Below are positions 26,801 through 36,365 of a stretch of 64,000 nucleotides of DNA, piece by piece; position 1 is the first letter of the stretch; the number at the start of each line of letters is the position of its first letter. Both the position numbers and the translations under genes were made by a program. The stretch is taken from assembly GCF_016908775.1 (NCBI RefSeq), contig NZ_JAFBEP010000011.1, positions 19,862 to 83,861 on the forward strand. Reading direction: 5' to 3'. The notes under the pieces are model-generated. The model was not told the origin of the DNA and made no database searches. It saw nothing but the letters and a program-made list of their open reading frames with translations. The DNA is from Defluviitalea raffinosedens (GTDB taxonomy: Bacteria; Bacillota; Clostridia; Lachnospirales; Defluviitaleaceae).

Positions 26801-27551
26801 CTTCTATGGCCTCTATATATTTCTCTGGCCCGTTGGGTTCATAACAAAGAGATAAGGCATAATCAGCGATTTCAAGCAGGCCTTGTGCTTCTGTTCTGAT
26901 CTGCCCCTTGATCATGTCTGCCCAAAGGGTTGCGTCAAAATCTTCATTTCTCTCGGGATTAAAAATATCCACTTGCTCTTTGAGCCACTCTTTGGGCCAA
27001 GGGTTGCTTTGAATAAAATCATAAATCCTAAGGATCATATCCTGAAGATTGGAATCTTCCTTTTTCCCTCCGTAGCTTTCTACCAAAGCATGGAACCCTT
27101 CATCTTCCCTTTCATAAAACTCTTCAAAAAGTGCTTCGATCAAATCATTTTTTAAAAGCAGCATTTCTGCTTCATCCGCAATTCTAAATGAAGGGTCTAA
27201 GTCCAGTAGATGAAAGTGATTCCTGATAACGTCCAAACAAAAGGAATGGATGGTAGAGATAGATGCCCTGTTAAGAAGCGTCAATTGCTTTTGAAGATGT
27301 GTGTTCCTGGGCTCTTCTTCTAACTTCCTGGAAATAGCTTCTCCCAGTCGCTCTCTCATCTCCGCTGCCGCAGCATTGGTAAAGGTCACAACCAAAAGAG
27401 CATCTACATCTATTGGGTTGCTGGTGTTCGTAATCATCTTTACAATGCGTTCTACCAATACAGCCGTTTTCCCTGAACCTGCTGCTGCAGCAACCAGTAA
27501 ATCGCATCCCCGGGTATCAATTGCCGCCTGCTGTTCATTTGTCCACTGCAC
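23820..27551 (-). CDS. addA: ATP-dependent helicase/nuclease subunit A
   Basis: Large subunit of the AddAB helicase-nuclease that processes double-strand breaks for RecA (the Firmicute counterpart of RecBCD). It has 1243 residues, normal length. Walker A is AAAAGSGKTAVLVE (about 20-34), the UvrD-type motif IDEYQDSN and the MSIHKSKGLEFP motif are present. The C-terminal RecB-type nuclease has GIIDCYFEE and VDYKTD. The start is GTG, overlapping the aroK stop by one base (TAGTG), with GGGAGG 10 bases upstream. It is the last gene of the addB-alaX-aroK-addA run. Confidence 0.96.
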   Translation of the reverse strand: MQWTNEQQAAIDTRGCDLLVAAAAGSGKTAVLVERIVKMITNTSNPIDVDALLVVTFTNAAAAEMRERLGEAISRKLEEEPRNTHLQKQLTLLNRASISTIHSFCLDVIRNHFHLLDLDPSFRIADEAEMLLLKNDLIEALFEEFYEREDEGFHALVESYGGKKEDSNLQDMILRIYDFIQSNPWPKEWLKEQVDIFNPERNEDFDATLWADMIKGQIRTEAQGLLEIADYALSLCYEPNGPEKYIEAIEDDIRILKKIIALSEGSIGDLYSYIQQITFSTLGRCGKNTDPNLKEEVNNLRKIVKEGVQKGFQEKIFFKSPEAMMEDVHKVFPILKALERVIHEFSDRFQSAKKEMGVIDFNDIEHYCLKILLDEKSTPQNIVPSLTALDLREKYKEILIDEYQDSNLVQETILGVISKKDTAYPNRFMVGDVKQSIYRFRLAKPDLFIEKYNSFSDQGEGKAQRIDLFQNFRSRENILHGVNFIFRQLMTPTLGEIEYDEKAALNPGANYPEAEHLNMGGPIEIHMIESESANDGSEEARGEEKQVGEELEELTNIELEAKIVTQRIQQLLSDEESFFVYDKKLGDYRRVEYRDIVILLRTTSQWSNIFMEELSRGGIPAYADVSSGYFDAVEVKTILSLLQIIDNPRQDIPLITVLRSPIVALNADELVEIRTVFSQGDFYESLLKYIDSSLEETQLTRKIRDFLEKLKRWRSEAAHISIDELLWMLYTETNYYNYLGAMPGGAQRQANLRILRDRAASYESTSFKGLFNFIRFIERMQRKQGDMGAAKIVGENENIVRIMSIHKSKGLEFPVVFVSGLGKQFNLQDLHQPVLLHQDLGLGPDYIDYERRIVYETAPKLAVKSKIMVETLSEEMRILYVAFTRAKEKLILTGTIKNIEAQARKWARQVSAKKEALSPYILTKAKTYLEWIGLSLVRHRDAETIRNWAGCLKAPEEVFYEDPSQWRIYSWTKEDITLRDENKAKEKERILEELLNWDTSIAYSPHREEIFNRLSWKYPYESSTALSVMVSVSELKKQHEKDMLEEQSTSLFKETGLSRPHFIEESKGLNATEKGILMHFVMKHLNLDEAKDYTDIEHQLLKMELKGLLSEEERKAIFIKDLLHFSRSQLAGRMRAALKVRKEVSFVLSLNAREIYKEIQCDEEVFVRGIIDCYFEEEDGIVLVDYKTDAIFDKENPEREIDQLMKKYEVQINLYARAIEELTGKRVKEKSLYLFSIGKAVSY

Positions 27552-28054
27552 TATCTAATGCCCTCCCATAATTCTTTGAGTTCTTTAATAATCTGTTCCA
27601 TGTTTTTTCCCATGCATCGGATCATGGCATCCGCATACTTTTCATACAGGGGGACTCTTTCATCGTATACCTGAAGGAGACTTTGCCCTTTCTGCATGAC
27701 AATCCCCCTTGTAGTAATATCGCGAATTCTTTTTTCTATTTCTTTATAAGGTAATTGAAGATATACAACAAAACCATTTTCTTTTAAGTGTCTCATCCCA
27801 TCAGATTCCAAAACAACGCTGCCGCCTGTAGAAATAACACTGCCCCAAACATCCAAATCCAATATGACTTGCTCTTCTATGGAAAGAAATTCTTCTATCC
27901 CATCCTCCTCAATAATCTCCTGCAACAGCCTGTTTTGCTTTTGCTGGATGAGAATATCCGTATCTATAAAAGGCATCTTTAATGTTTTTGCCAGAACAAC
28001 TCCTATGGTGCTTTTTCCTGCTCCCGGCATTCCTATTAAAACAATATTTTTCAT
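27551..28054 (-). CDS. aroK: Shikimate kinase
   Basis: Phosphorylates shikimate in the chorismate pathway. It has 167 residues; the Walker A loop GMPGAGKST is at 8-16, the shikimate-binding DTD at about 31-33, and STGGSVV in the middle. The lid Arg region is TTRGIVMQ. The start follows GGAGGATTTAGT. It sits between alaX and addA, overlapping addA by one base. It is an unusual position for an aromatic pathway gene; no other pathway gene is nearby. Confidence 0.93.
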   Translation of the reverse strand: MKNIVLIGMPGAGKSTIGVVLAKTLKMPFIDTDILIQQKQNRLLQEIIEEDGIEEFLSIEEQVILDLDVWGSVISTGGSVVLESDGMRHLKENGFVVYLQLPYKEIEKRIRDITTRGIVMQKGQSLLQVYDERVPLYEKYADAMIRCMGKNMEQIIKELKELWEGIR

Positions 28055-28077
28055 ACTAAATCCTCCAGATTTTCATC

Positions 28078-29259
28078 TTAATCATCTAATCCTTGACAAA
28101 TTTGACGCAAGGTCTCTGCACATTTTTTTAATTCTTCTTCACTCTCAAAACTTGCCTGGGCCTGCGTTGCACTGCCTCCGCCTCTGGCATTGAAATCCTT
28201 CATCACATCTTTTAAGAGTTTTCCACAGTGAAGCACCAAATCTGTATTATGGGACAATAGTAATTTTTTCTCCTTTAAAGATACTCCTATAAAAACATAC
28301 CCTCCCATTTGAGCAACTTGCTTGGCAATAAAGATTATCTCATTCAGAGTTTTGTTGCTATAAGATCCGTATACAACCGATTTTTTTGCATCTTTAACCA
28401 ATTTTTGCGCTTCGCAAAAAGATAATTCCTGATGAAGTTCTTTTACCTGCACTTCCGTCTTCTTGACATCTTCCATGTATTTTTCTATTTTCCCCAAAAG
28501 CGTAATGTCATTGGCTGAAAACTTCTCGTACAGAAATGAGATGATCTCATGTTTTTTTCTGTAGTCTTCCAGGGCCTTTCTTCCACATTGGAAATAAATT
28601 CTGGTCATTCCTTTAGACTTTTCCGTTTTTAAAATCTTAAGAAGTCCCACTTCCCCTGTCGAAGTCACATGGGTGCCGCAGCAGGGGCAAAAATCCACCC
28701 CTTCGATTTCAACGATTCTTATATCCTCATCTACTTTAGGCTGCTTTCTAAGGGGCAGAAGCTTGGCACCTTCTAAATCTTTCATGTAGGTTTTTACTGG
28801 AATATTCTTATAAATAACCTCATTGACTGCATCTTCTACCTCTTTAACCATGGCAGGAGTAACTTCTGGAAGACTGATATCTATGGATACATAATCCTCT
28901 CCCATATGAAAAGCATTACTAACCCCCCCATACAGTCGATAAAAGGTTGCCGCCAGAATATGCTCTCCTGTGTGCTGCTGCATATGTTCAAAGCGGCGTT
29001 TAAAATCTATTTGGCAATCTACCTTGCTGTTGTCAGGAACTTTAGGTACTGCATGAAAAATCATATCGTCTTTTTCAAATACATCTATTACTTCTATTCC
29101 ATCAATGGTCCCTCTGTCAGAAGGTTGTCCTCCTCCTTCCGGATAAAAATAGGTTCGATCAAGAACCAACAGAAATTGATCCTTTTGTGGTATAACCGCT
29201 TTAATCTCTGTCGTCCAGTGGGTTAAATACGGATTTTCATAATAGCCTTTTTCTGTCAT
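28078..29259 (-). CDS. Alanyl-tRNA editing protein, AlaX-L type
   Basis: Trans-editing hydrolase that removes Ser or Gly wrongly attached to tRNA-Ala. About 393 residues: an N-terminal beta-barrel region with YFYPEGGGQPSD, the zinc motif HTGEHIL and the second pair CPCCGTH, then a C-terminal DHHA1-like domain with GGGSATQAQ. This is the AlaRS editing half as a stand-alone protein. ATG 29259 is chosen because AGAGG stands 7 bases upstream; ATG 29298 lies inside addB without a ribosome site. It is located between addB and aroK on the same strand. Confidence 0.9.
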   Translation of the reverse strand: MTEKGYYENPYLTHWTTEIKAVIPQKDQFLLVLDRTYFYPEGGGQPSDRGTIDGIEVIDVFEKDDMIFHAVPKVPDNSKVDCQIDFKRRFEHMQQHTGEHILAATFYRLYGGVSNAFHMGEDYVSIDISLPEVTPAMVKEVEDAVNEVIYKNIPVKTYMKDLEGAKLLPLRKQPKVDEDIRIVEIEGVDFCPCCGTHVTSTGEVGLLKILKTEKSKGMTRIYFQCGRKALEDYRKKHEIISFLYEKFSANDITLLGKIEKYMEDVKKTEVQVKELHQELSFCEAQKLVKDAKKSVVYGSYSNKTLNEIIFIAKQVAQMGGYVFIGVSLKEKKLLLSHNTDLVLHCGKLLKDVMKDFNARGGGSATQAQASFESEEELKKCAETLRQICQGLDD

Positions 29260-29290
29260 ACGTATACCTCTTTTCCATATCTTTTGTGGT

Positions 29291-32200
29291 CTACTCATCT
29301 TGTTTTAATTTCTGCCAAATTTCTTCCTTTTTCAGATTCCTTAAAATCCTGTACTGGTTATCTTCCAGGAGTGTATCAAATTGGCAGACAGACTTATACA
29401 AGCAATAATTACATGCGGTTTTCGGGCCGTTTTTATAAGGACTGACTTTTACATTCCCTTTTAAGATTTCTTCTCCAATTTCCGTCACAATATTGCGCAC
29501 AAATTTCCTTAAGGCATCGAATTCTTCCTGAGTAGCAGTGGATGAACGCTTATCAAATCCATCTTTCGTCAATGTAACCGGAAGAATATCGGAATATTTT
29601 TCTAAAGTATTGTCCATTTTTTTAACTATATCTAAGTCCTCCAATACCATACCGGATAGTTTTAAATCCTTTAAAAGCAGCTTTTCCAGTTCTTCTTCCG
29701 ACATTTCCTTCGCTGAACGAATGAGCGGATCATCAATTCTAAAATAAAAAACTCCTGCCGGAAGTAATTTCTTATGAAGCACTTTTTCTCCGTTTTCCAA
29801 AAAAGCATCGAGATAAAGGAGAAGCTGTAGCTGAATACCATAAAAAATATCTGCCAGATTGAAGGTTCGATTACCCGACTTATAATCGATAATCTTTATG
29901 TAAGCTTTATTATTCTCATCAAGTATATCCACTCTGTCGATTCTTCCTGTCAGTATAATTTTTTCACCGGTTTTTAGCTCAACCACTATGGGAGGAAGTT
30001 TATACTGTTCCCCAAAGCCCACTTCAAAGCCTAAGGGTTCAAACTCTCCTCTTTTGATATGTTCTGTAAGAGCCCAGACGGCTCTTTTTGTAATTCTTTT
30101 TAATCGAAACAGTAAATATTTATTTCTTGCGGAACTGAGCAAAATTTCATTGCCCAATTTGGGAGCTACTTCATTCATGGTTTCCTCTACTAAAACATCG
30201 CTTGTATCCTTGTCCAGTTCCTTCCATGGAATTCCTCTTGTGTAAAGCTTCTTTGAAAAAATGTCCAAAGCGCTGTGGAATAGCCTGCCCAAATCCGGCG
30301 TCTGAAGCTGATACATTTTTCTTTCTTTTGCCTTTAAACCATATTCTACAAAATATCCAAAAGGACAGGCAGCAAATTTCTCTAGCCTGGAGACACTGGT
30401 ATAGATTCTATCACCGTACAACATCTTTATACTTTTGCTTGCCAGATAATTTTCCTGGTTGGTATGAAAGAGACCTTTTACAGTGATTTTCGCCTTATCT
30501 TTCCAGTCTTCCTGAGACAAATACCAGCTGTATACATCCTTCCATGTATCACAAAGTTCACCCTTTTCAATGATATCCCTTAATTCCAGACCTAGATAAT
30601 GAAATGTAGGTACAGGAGCCAAAATACTTCCTTCTTTTGAATTTTGCAAATCGCTGATTTCCTGAATAAGAGGAAAAATCTTCTTGATTCTTGAAATAAT
30701 GACCGAAGGCCTTAAGGCTTTTCCCTCTTCGTCTCCCATGGAAAAACTCAGCTGCAGATACTCTTCCGGCTTTGTTAATCCTGAGTAGATAAGAAACTGT
30801 TCCTCGAAGGCTCTTCTTCTGCCGTCAGGAGCCAACTCCAATCCCATCTGGCTCATTTCTCCTCTTTCTTCATCGGAGAATATCCCCAGTGCTTCGGTGG
30901 CTGCAGGCAAAACGCCGTCATTGACGCCAATGACAAATAATGCCTTGATATAGGGAAGTCTTGATCTTTCCAAATCTGCAACCACTACTTGATCGAGCGC
31001 AGGGGGCACAAGACCCATTTTGCATTGTTCAAGTCCTGCATCCAGAATCTTTGCATATTCTTTGATTGTTACTTCTTCGTCTCCTAATATTTCAACCATT
31101 TTATCAAATAATTCTACAATCATATCCCAGATTTGCATATTTTGCTTGGCTAAAATCAACTGATTATTCTCCATAAAATGATTGATAAATTCCAGAAGAC
31201 GGTCTTTTACTCCCAGATCTTCCAACAATTCATACAGAGCTGTCGTGATCTTACGAATTGTGTGTTTTTGACTGCTTTTTAACTTTTCATGGAATATTAA
31301 AAGGGGGCTTGCCACTTGCTTTCTTGTTCTATTGATCCTTCCAAGGAGGCTTTCTTCATATTCCTTTTGGACCCCATCGTCCAAATCGTCTAAAGTTTTC
31401 TTGGTCCAGTCCTCTTTTGTCCATTTGGTGGCACCTCTTATGCCATAGGCTAAAACATAATTTTCTAAGATATCAACCTCTTCTTCGTCAATCCCTGTGA
31501 ATCGGGTTTTAAGATATCTGAACATGCTTTCATAGGACCAGTTATTGATGATGATTTCCAGAGATGCCCGTATCAGTTCAATCAGTGGATGGGACAATAT
31601 ATCCTGCTTTATATCAATAAAGTAAGGGATATTATACTCTTTGAAAATGCCTTCTATGATCTTTTGATATTTGGAAATACCACCTGTAACCACAGCAATG
31701 TCCCTATATCTATACCCCTTGTTTTGAACCAATTCTAAGATATCTTTTGCTGTTTGATCTATTTCACTGTAGGGGTTGACGGCAATGAATAGTTTTATAT
31801 GCTCTGTTTCTTTTTTATAAGCCATGCAGGGATAATTAAAATATTCTTTTTCTAAGTGAATGAGCTCTTCATTTTTACTGGAAGTGGTATTGGCATTGAA
31901 TAGTTTTACAGGTTCTTCGACTTTAACATTGTATAAAGCTGTAATCTTATTCAACTTATCGAAAGTTTTTCTGCTTTCACAGAAAGGATCCCCTTCATCA
32001 CAGGGTGAAAATAAATCCACTCCGGGGTCCAGGGTAAGAGAAATATTAACGATTTTCGCCTTCTTTAGCAGCTGATAGATAATTCTGTACTGCTGGGGAG
32101 TAAAACCATAAAAACCGTCAATCCAGATATGGGCTCCCTCTAAAAAGGAGCAATTCTCGATCTTTTTTACCAGTATATCCAGAATCTCTTCGGAGGTGAT

Positions 32201-32719
32201 GTATTTTTCTTTCATATAATTTTTAAAGCCCTGAAAGACTAGAAATAAATCATTCAGTTTAGCTCTTAAAATGCTGCTTCTCACATTCTCTTTGTTTTCC
32301 AGCAGAGTCTCGGGGACAACATCATACTGTTGAAATTCAGAAATCACATTCCCCAAAGTCTGCATAAAACCGGGCTGCTTGACAGATTTGTTTAAAATCT
32401 CCAGTTCTTCTTCTATACCATCAATTACTTTTCGAAGGACCATATTTCTTCCCAGATCCCCCAGCAGTTTCTCGCTGGGACCTCCCACTTCCTCAAAAAC
32501 CCTATGGGCCAGCCTCTGAAAGCTTAAAATCTCGACATCTATTATTCCTTTCTGGTCTAATACTTTGATTAAATCCTTATGGGCCTGAAAATTAAATTGC
32601 TCCGGAACGATGAGTATTAAAGTTTTCCCACTTTTTTCTCTGACTTTTTGCTTGATATCATTATAAATAAAACGGGTCTTCCCTGTACCGGAACGGCCTA
32701 ATATGTATCTGATGCTCAC
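29291..32719 (-). CDS. addB: ATP-dependent helicase/deoxyribonuclease subunit B
   Basis: Partner of AddA in break repair, about 1142 residues. The N-terminus has the Walker A GRSGTGKT at about 9-16, and the C-terminus the nuclease motif KIIDYKSG. The four-cysteine iron-sulfur staple is visible as the FAACPFGYF cysteine and the terminal ACNYCLYKSVC group. GTG 32719 is 7 bases after GGAGG and gives the family start MSIRYILG; an ATG two codons earlier is too close to the ribosome site. It heads the addB-alaX-aroK-addA run. Confidence 0.95.
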   Translation of the reverse strand: MSIRYILGRSGTGKTRFIYNDIKQKVREKSGKTLILIVPEQFNFQAHKDLIKVLDQKGIIDVEILSFQRLAHRVFEEVGGPSEKLLGDLGRNMVLRKVIDGIEEELEILNKSVKQPGFMQTLGNVISEFQQYDVVPETLLENKENVRSSILRAKLNDLFLVFQGFKNYMKEKYITSEEILDILVKKIENCSFLEGAHIWIDGFYGFTPQQYRIIYQLLKKAKIVNISLTLDPGVDLFSPCDEGDPFCESRKTFDKLNKITALYNVKVEEPVKLFNANTTSSKNEELIHLEKEYFNYPCMAYKKETEHIKLFIAVNPYSEIDQTAKDILELVQNKGYRYRDIAVVTGGISKYQKIIEGIFKEYNIPYFIDIKQDILSHPLIELIRASLEIIINNWSYESMFRYLKTRFTGIDEEEVDILENYVLAYGIRGATKWTKEDWTKKTLDDLDDGVQKEYEESLLGRINRTRKQVASPLLIFHEKLKSSQKHTIRKITTALYELLEDLGVKDRLLEFINHFMENNQLILAKQNMQIWDMIVELFDKMVEILGDEEVTIKEYAKILDAGLEQCKMGLVPPALDQVVVADLERSRLPYIKALFVIGVNDGVLPAATEALGIFSDEERGEMSQMGLELAPDGRRRAFEEQFLIYSGLTKPEEYLQLSFSMGDEEGKALRPSVIISRIKKIFPLIQEISDLQNSKEGSILAPVPTFHYLGLELRDIIEKGELCDTWKDVYSWYLSQEDWKDKAKITVKGLFHTNQENYLASKSIKMLYGDRIYTSVSRLEKFAACPFGYFVEYGLKAKERKMYQLQTPDLGRLFHSALDIFSKKLYTRGIPWKELDKDTSDVLVEETMNEVAPKLGNEILLSSARNKYLLFRLKRITKRAVWALTEHIKRGEFEPLGFEVGFGEQYKLPPIVVELKTGEKIILTGRIDRVDILDENNKAYIKIIDYKSGNRTFNLADIFYGIQLQLLLYLDAFLENGEKVLHKKLLPAGVFYFRIDDPLIRSAKEMSEEELEKLLLKDLKLSGMVLEDLDIVKKMDNTLEKYSDILPVTLTKDGFDKRSSTATQEEFDALRKFVRNIVTEIGEEILKGNVKVSPYKNGPKTACNYCLYKSVCQFDTLLEDNQYRILRNLKKEEIWQKLKQDE

Positions 32720-32746
32720 AGTCATTCCTCCAAGATTACTTTTATA

Positions 32747-32773
32747 TAAAAGAAGCTGTTTCCAGCTTCTTTT
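32747..32773 (-). terminator. Terminator of the lipoprotein deacetylase gene
   Basis: AAAAGAAGCTG and CAGCTTCTTTT around a 4-base loop, followed on the minus strand by TTTTATAT. It separates this gene from addB. Confidence 0.85.
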
Positions 32774-33899
32774 ACTCTTCTACAGTATATATATATAATT
32801 CCTTGTCTCCTAAACTGTCCATATTTACATTTTGTTCCTGTTCTACTGGAACTGCAATACGATTTGGATTTCCATCAGAAATATATCTATATTCCGGATG
32901 TTTTTCATAATACTCAAAATACCATCCTAAATCTCCTTCTTCCCCTCTGGAACCTCTTACCCTGGGGACATTAAAAGGATCAAATTTAATATGATTAACA
33001 GGAACAAAAGGACCACTGGGACCTTCCCTTAAACCTATTCTATAGCTGTATTCCTTTGCGTTATAACTTCCTTTTTCAACTAAATGCCTGAGTTCTTCCT
33101 TAGGCCTTTCTCCAAAGGGATATGAGAAAGAGTCCAGTGTATAGCCCGGAAGGGCTTCTTTAATCATTTGATCCACTTTACCGATTTGCTCCTGTATTTC
33201 CTCTGCGCCCAATTTGGATAAATGGGCATGGGAATAGGTATGATTGGAAACTTCATAACCATTATTGATTAAATACTCCAGTCTTTCTTTAAAGGTTCCA
33301 TCTCCGGCAAAAGGATCATTATCTCCATTGATATAAAATACCGCATGCCTTCCAAAATCAGGATGTTCTTCGTAAAATTTATTGATAATGTCAACTGCAC
33401 AATCCGGAGTTGGTTTGAGCTCACCATTTTCTTCGATGAGTGAAAAACTTGAACTGATCCCGTCGTCAAAAGTAAGTATAACAGGAGTATACCCTGCTTC
33501 TACTGTAATATTATTATCTATATAATCCCTCATGGATATAAGTCTGTAACCATGTTCATACAAATATTTCAAGTCTTCTTTAAGCCCTTCTACTGTCCTT
33601 TGATAAGGGCTTGGAGGATCACTCTCTACAATCCCATGATACATAATAATCATGATGTGTCCTAATTCATTGGGTCTAACTTTTTGGTAATCGATCTCTG
33701 TAATCTCTTCCTTTTCTTCCTCGCCAATTTCCTGTTCTTCATTCGGTTCTTCTGCCTCATTGACATCTGCTAACTCAACCCTTTGATCTACATTCTGGTC
33801 TTCTTGGGGTAATTTCTCATTTTTAGCGCAGCCTGTTGTTCCAAACAGGATACTCAGAATCAATAAGAACACTAAGCTATGTTTTATGTTTTTATACAT
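32772..33899 (-). CDS. Polysaccharide deacetylase lipoprotein
   Basis: Exported carbohydrate esterase family 4 protein of 375 residues. The lipobox is GTTGC after a hydrophobic stretch, followed by a long Glu-rich linker (about 30-75) that would span the cell wall. NodB motifs: ILTFDDG, NHTYSHAHL with the zinc histidines, and SYPFGERP. The C-terminal part (about 290-375) is specific. ATG 33899 stands 8 bases after GGAG; an ATG two codons earlier is too near. Likely removes acetyl groups from peptidoglycan or another wall polymer; the substrate is not known. Confidence 0.87.
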   Translation of the reverse strand: MYKNIKHSLVFLLILSILFGTTGCAKNEKLPQEDQNVDQRVELADVNEAEEPNEEQEIGEEEKEEITEIDYQKVRPNELGHIMIIMYHGIVESDPPSPYQRTVEGLKEDLKYLYEHGYRLISMRDYIDNNITVEAGYTPVILTFDDGISSSFSLIEENGELKPTPDCAVDIINKFYEEHPDFGRHAVFYINGDNDPFAGDGTFKERLEYLINNGYEVSNHTYSHAHLSKLGAEEIQEQIGKVDQMIKEALPGYTLDSFSYPFGERPKEELRHLVEKGSYNAKEYSYRIGLREGPSGPFVPVNHIKFDPFNVPRVRGSRGEEGDLGWYFEYYEKHPEYRYISDGNPNRIAVPVEQEQNVNMDSLGDKELYIYTVEE

Positions 33900-34110
33900 T
33901 TGCATCTCTCCTAGTAAAATAATGTCACTTAATATTATACCTTTTATTCCTCTGCATACCAAGAGATAATTGTTTTTTCCTTCCTATCACCTAAATTGTT
34001 ATAACTCACAAAAAATTCCTCCTTTTCTTTCTATATTAGATGATTTATAATAAAGATTAGAAAGTAAATTGTCATAGATTTTTTACGTACTAATTCTTTA
34101 TTGATTTCAC

Positions 34111-34139
34111 AAAAGATCTATGATAATCTGAATTAAAAT
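34111..34139 (+). promoter_or_regulatory. Promoter of the chemotaxis receptor gene
   Basis: TTGATT (34111-34116), 17 bases, TAATCT (34134-34139) with a TGA extension. It does not look like a SigD motility promoter. Confidence 0.5.
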
Positions 34140-34156
34140 TTGAGGAGGGGTTACTA

Positions 34157-35149
34157 ATGGGAATCTTTAAGAAAAAACAAGAAGACAAAACAACTCAGCA
34201 AAATGAAAATTTGCAAAAGCAATTAGCTCGTCAGTTTAATGACGCTTTAAATCCTGTAAAAACCAGTGTAGATGAATTAAAAGATATTGTAACTGCGGCA
34301 TCGGATGCTTCAGAGTCTATGACATCTCTTATAAATCACCAGGTGCCTGCCTTTATAAATAATGGCACTCAACTGTCCGACATTACCAATCAATATGATG
34401 CCCTTGCTACTGAAACAAAACAAATTTCAGACAGCATAGAATCTATGAACGAGATTGCAAGCAACGCCGTTAAAACTGCAAAAGACGGCCAGATATACGT
34501 TGAAGAATCCATCAGTAAAATTAATAAACTTAAAAATACAATCGAAAGAACCAATCATACCATTACTTCTTTGAACAAAAGCTCCAGTGAAATCGGTAAC
34601 ATTTCTCAAATTATTACTAGTATCTCCAGTCAAACTAATCTTCTTGCATTAAATGCTTCCATTGAAGCGGCAAGAGCAGGAGAACATGGTAAAGGTTTCG
34701 CCGTTGTTGCAGAAGAAGTTCGTAAGCTGGCAGAACAGTCCTCTAAATCTGCAGAAGACATTACCAATTTAATTTCTGGATTACAAAAGCAAACAACAGA
34801 AATATCCGAAATTATGTCCAGCAGTGCTGCTGAAGTTACTGAAACCGTTACAGCAGTTAATAAAGCAGGAGATGCTTTCGAAAGCATTAGCCAATTTGTT
34901 GAAACGATTTTATCTCAGTCCAGCATGATCAATCAAACCATTGATATGATTTTAAAGAATATGAAATACATTTCTGATACTGTTGACGCTGCTGCTTCCA
35001 CTTCACAACAAGGGGAAAGCATTATGAATGAATTGAAACAAAACCATCAAATTCAAGTTCAATCCATCGGAGAGCTAAAACAGTTAAGCAACCATCTGAC
35101 AAGTAAATTAAATACTCTTCAACAACTGGTAGATACCTATAAAAATTAA
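34157..35149 (+). CDS. Soluble methyl-accepting chemotaxis protein
   Basis: Cytoplasmic chemoreceptor of 330 residues with no membrane segment and no recognisable sensor domain; the first 60 residues are a polar helix. The rest is a coiled coil with the conserved signalling tip [20 protein letters not shown] and [15 protein letters not shown], which contacts CheA and CheW. The start follows GAGGAGGGGTTACTA. It is transcribed alone with its own promoter and terminator; no che or flagellar gene is near. The signal it senses is unknown. Confidence 0.88.
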   Translation: MGIFKKKQEDKTTQQNENLQKQLARQFNDALNPVKTSVDELKDIVTAASDASESMTSLINHQVPAFINNGTQLSDITNQYDALATETKQISDSIESMNEIASNAVKTAKDGQIYVEESISKINKLKNTIERTNHTITSLNKSSSEIGNISQIITSISSQTNLLALNASIEAARAGEHGKGFAVVAEEVRKLAEQSSKSAEDITNLISGLQKQTTEISEIMSSSAAEVTETVTAVNKAGDAFESISQFVETILSQSSMINQTIDMILKNMKYISDTVDAAASTSQQGESIMNELKQNHQIQVQSIGELKQLSNHLTSKLNTLQQLVDTYKN

Positions 35150-35165
35150 TCAGTCTGTCCAAATA

Positions 35166-35200
35166 AAAAACTCCTTTTTACTTTTTAAAAAGGAGTTTTT
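35166..35200. terminator. Bidirectional terminator
   Basis: AAAAACTCCTTTTT and AAAAAGGAGTTTTT around a short loop, between the convergent receptor and epimerase genes. Confidence 0.88.
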
Positions 35201-35211
35201 AAATTATAAAA

Positions 35212-36072
35212 TTATTGAATGCTGATGGTATAAGAACACGCAAACTCTTCATCAGGATCAATGGACAGAATACCTGCCTTCTCCTTAAAATCTACAATGT
35301 TGTTTTTATAGTCTGCAATTCCCAGCCAGGGCTCAATGCATATAAATGGTGCTCCCTCAGGCTTTGACCAAATCCCTAAATAACGAAATTCATCAAAGGT
35401 AACACGAATTGCTTTAGTCGATTTAATACTTTTTAAAGTAATATACCTGGATTCAGTGTTTTCCACTATAAGTGCATCATTTGCAAATAAATCCTTTGTG
35501 ATAGGGATTATTTTTTCATGATTTAAGAAGGGTTGCTTTTCTTCTGAAATTAACCCATCTTCCAGGCATATTTTGTCTAAAGTTTCCTCTTTTTCAAATT
35601 CCAATACATAATCTTCCATCCTTTCTCCTTCTATCAGAGGACAGTTAAATCCAGGATGGCCGCCGATGGAAAAATATATTTTTTGAACATCTGTATTTTT
35701 TACAAAATATTTTACTATAATGCTCTTCTTAGCCAATATGTATTCCACTCTTAACTGAAAATGATATGGATAGTGTTTAAGCGTATTTTCATTACTGGTC
35801 AGCTGATATAAAATATGTTCTTCGGATTCTTCAAGAATATCAAAAATCATGTCTCTGGCAAATCCATGCTGTGTCATACGATATTCATTTCCATCAATAG
35901 TGTATTTATTGTCATTTAGTCTTCCTACGATCGGAAATAAAATGGGTGCATGTCTTCCCCATATCTTATGATCTCCCTGCCACAAATACTCCGTATGATC
36001 TTCTTTTAGTATGATACTTGTTAATTCTGCTCCTTCTGGTTTCGTTTTTACTTTAACCCACTGATTCTCCAT
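35212..36072 (-). CDS. Aldose 1-epimerase family protein (LacX-like)
   Basis: Probable sugar mutarotase of 286 residues. YLWQGD, GRHAPILFPIVGRL and TQHGFARDM fit the galactose mutarotase fold of the LacX type; the histidine in QHGFAR and the later GGHPGFNCP are the active-site histidines of the family. ATG 36072 follows AAGGGGGAGAATTA. It is a single gene, but its neighbours are sugar ABC transporters, so a role in handling imported sugars is plausible. The sugar is unknown. Confidence 0.85.
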   Translation of the reverse strand: MENQWVKVKTKPEGAELTSIILKEDHTEYLWQGDHKIWGRHAPILFPIVGRLNDNKYTIDGNEYRMTQHGFARDMIFDILEESEEHILYQLTSNENTLKHYPYHFQLRVEYILAKKSIIVKYFVKNTDVQKIYFSIGGHPGFNCPLIEGERMEDYVLEFEKEETLDKICLEDGLISEEKQPFLNHEKIIPITKDLFANDALIVENTESRYITLKSIKSTKAIRVTFDEFRYLGIWSKPEGAPFICIEPWLGIADYKNNIVDFKEKAGILSIDPDEEFACSYTISIQ

Positions 36073-36253
36073 TAATTCTCCCCCTTAAAAGATGGTTACT
36101 TATATTATTATAACAAAAATAACCAGAAAATATCTAAAAACTATTTCTCCATCGGTCAAGCTTTCCACCTCTTCAGTCAGTAATTTAACCAATACCCTTT
36201 GGGGCATATCAAAGGGAGAGTGATTTTATAGAAAATACAGATTAGAAAAAGCA

Positions 36254-36291
36254 AATGCCAGGATGCATCCATTCGTCATACATCCCAGCAT
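36254..36291 (-). terminator. Candidate terminator after the mmsB-like gene
   Basis: An imperfect dyad around GCTGGGATG and CATCCTGGC is followed on the minus strand by a Thr-codon-poor T run (GCTTTTTC). It lies in the 290-base spacer downstream of the sugar permease; nothing else was seen there. Confidence 0.5.
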
Positions 36292-36365
36292 TAATAGAAT
36301 CAAATAGATTTAATCATTCTTTTACATTCAAAACCGAATACTGCCTAAATAATTATTGAAAGATC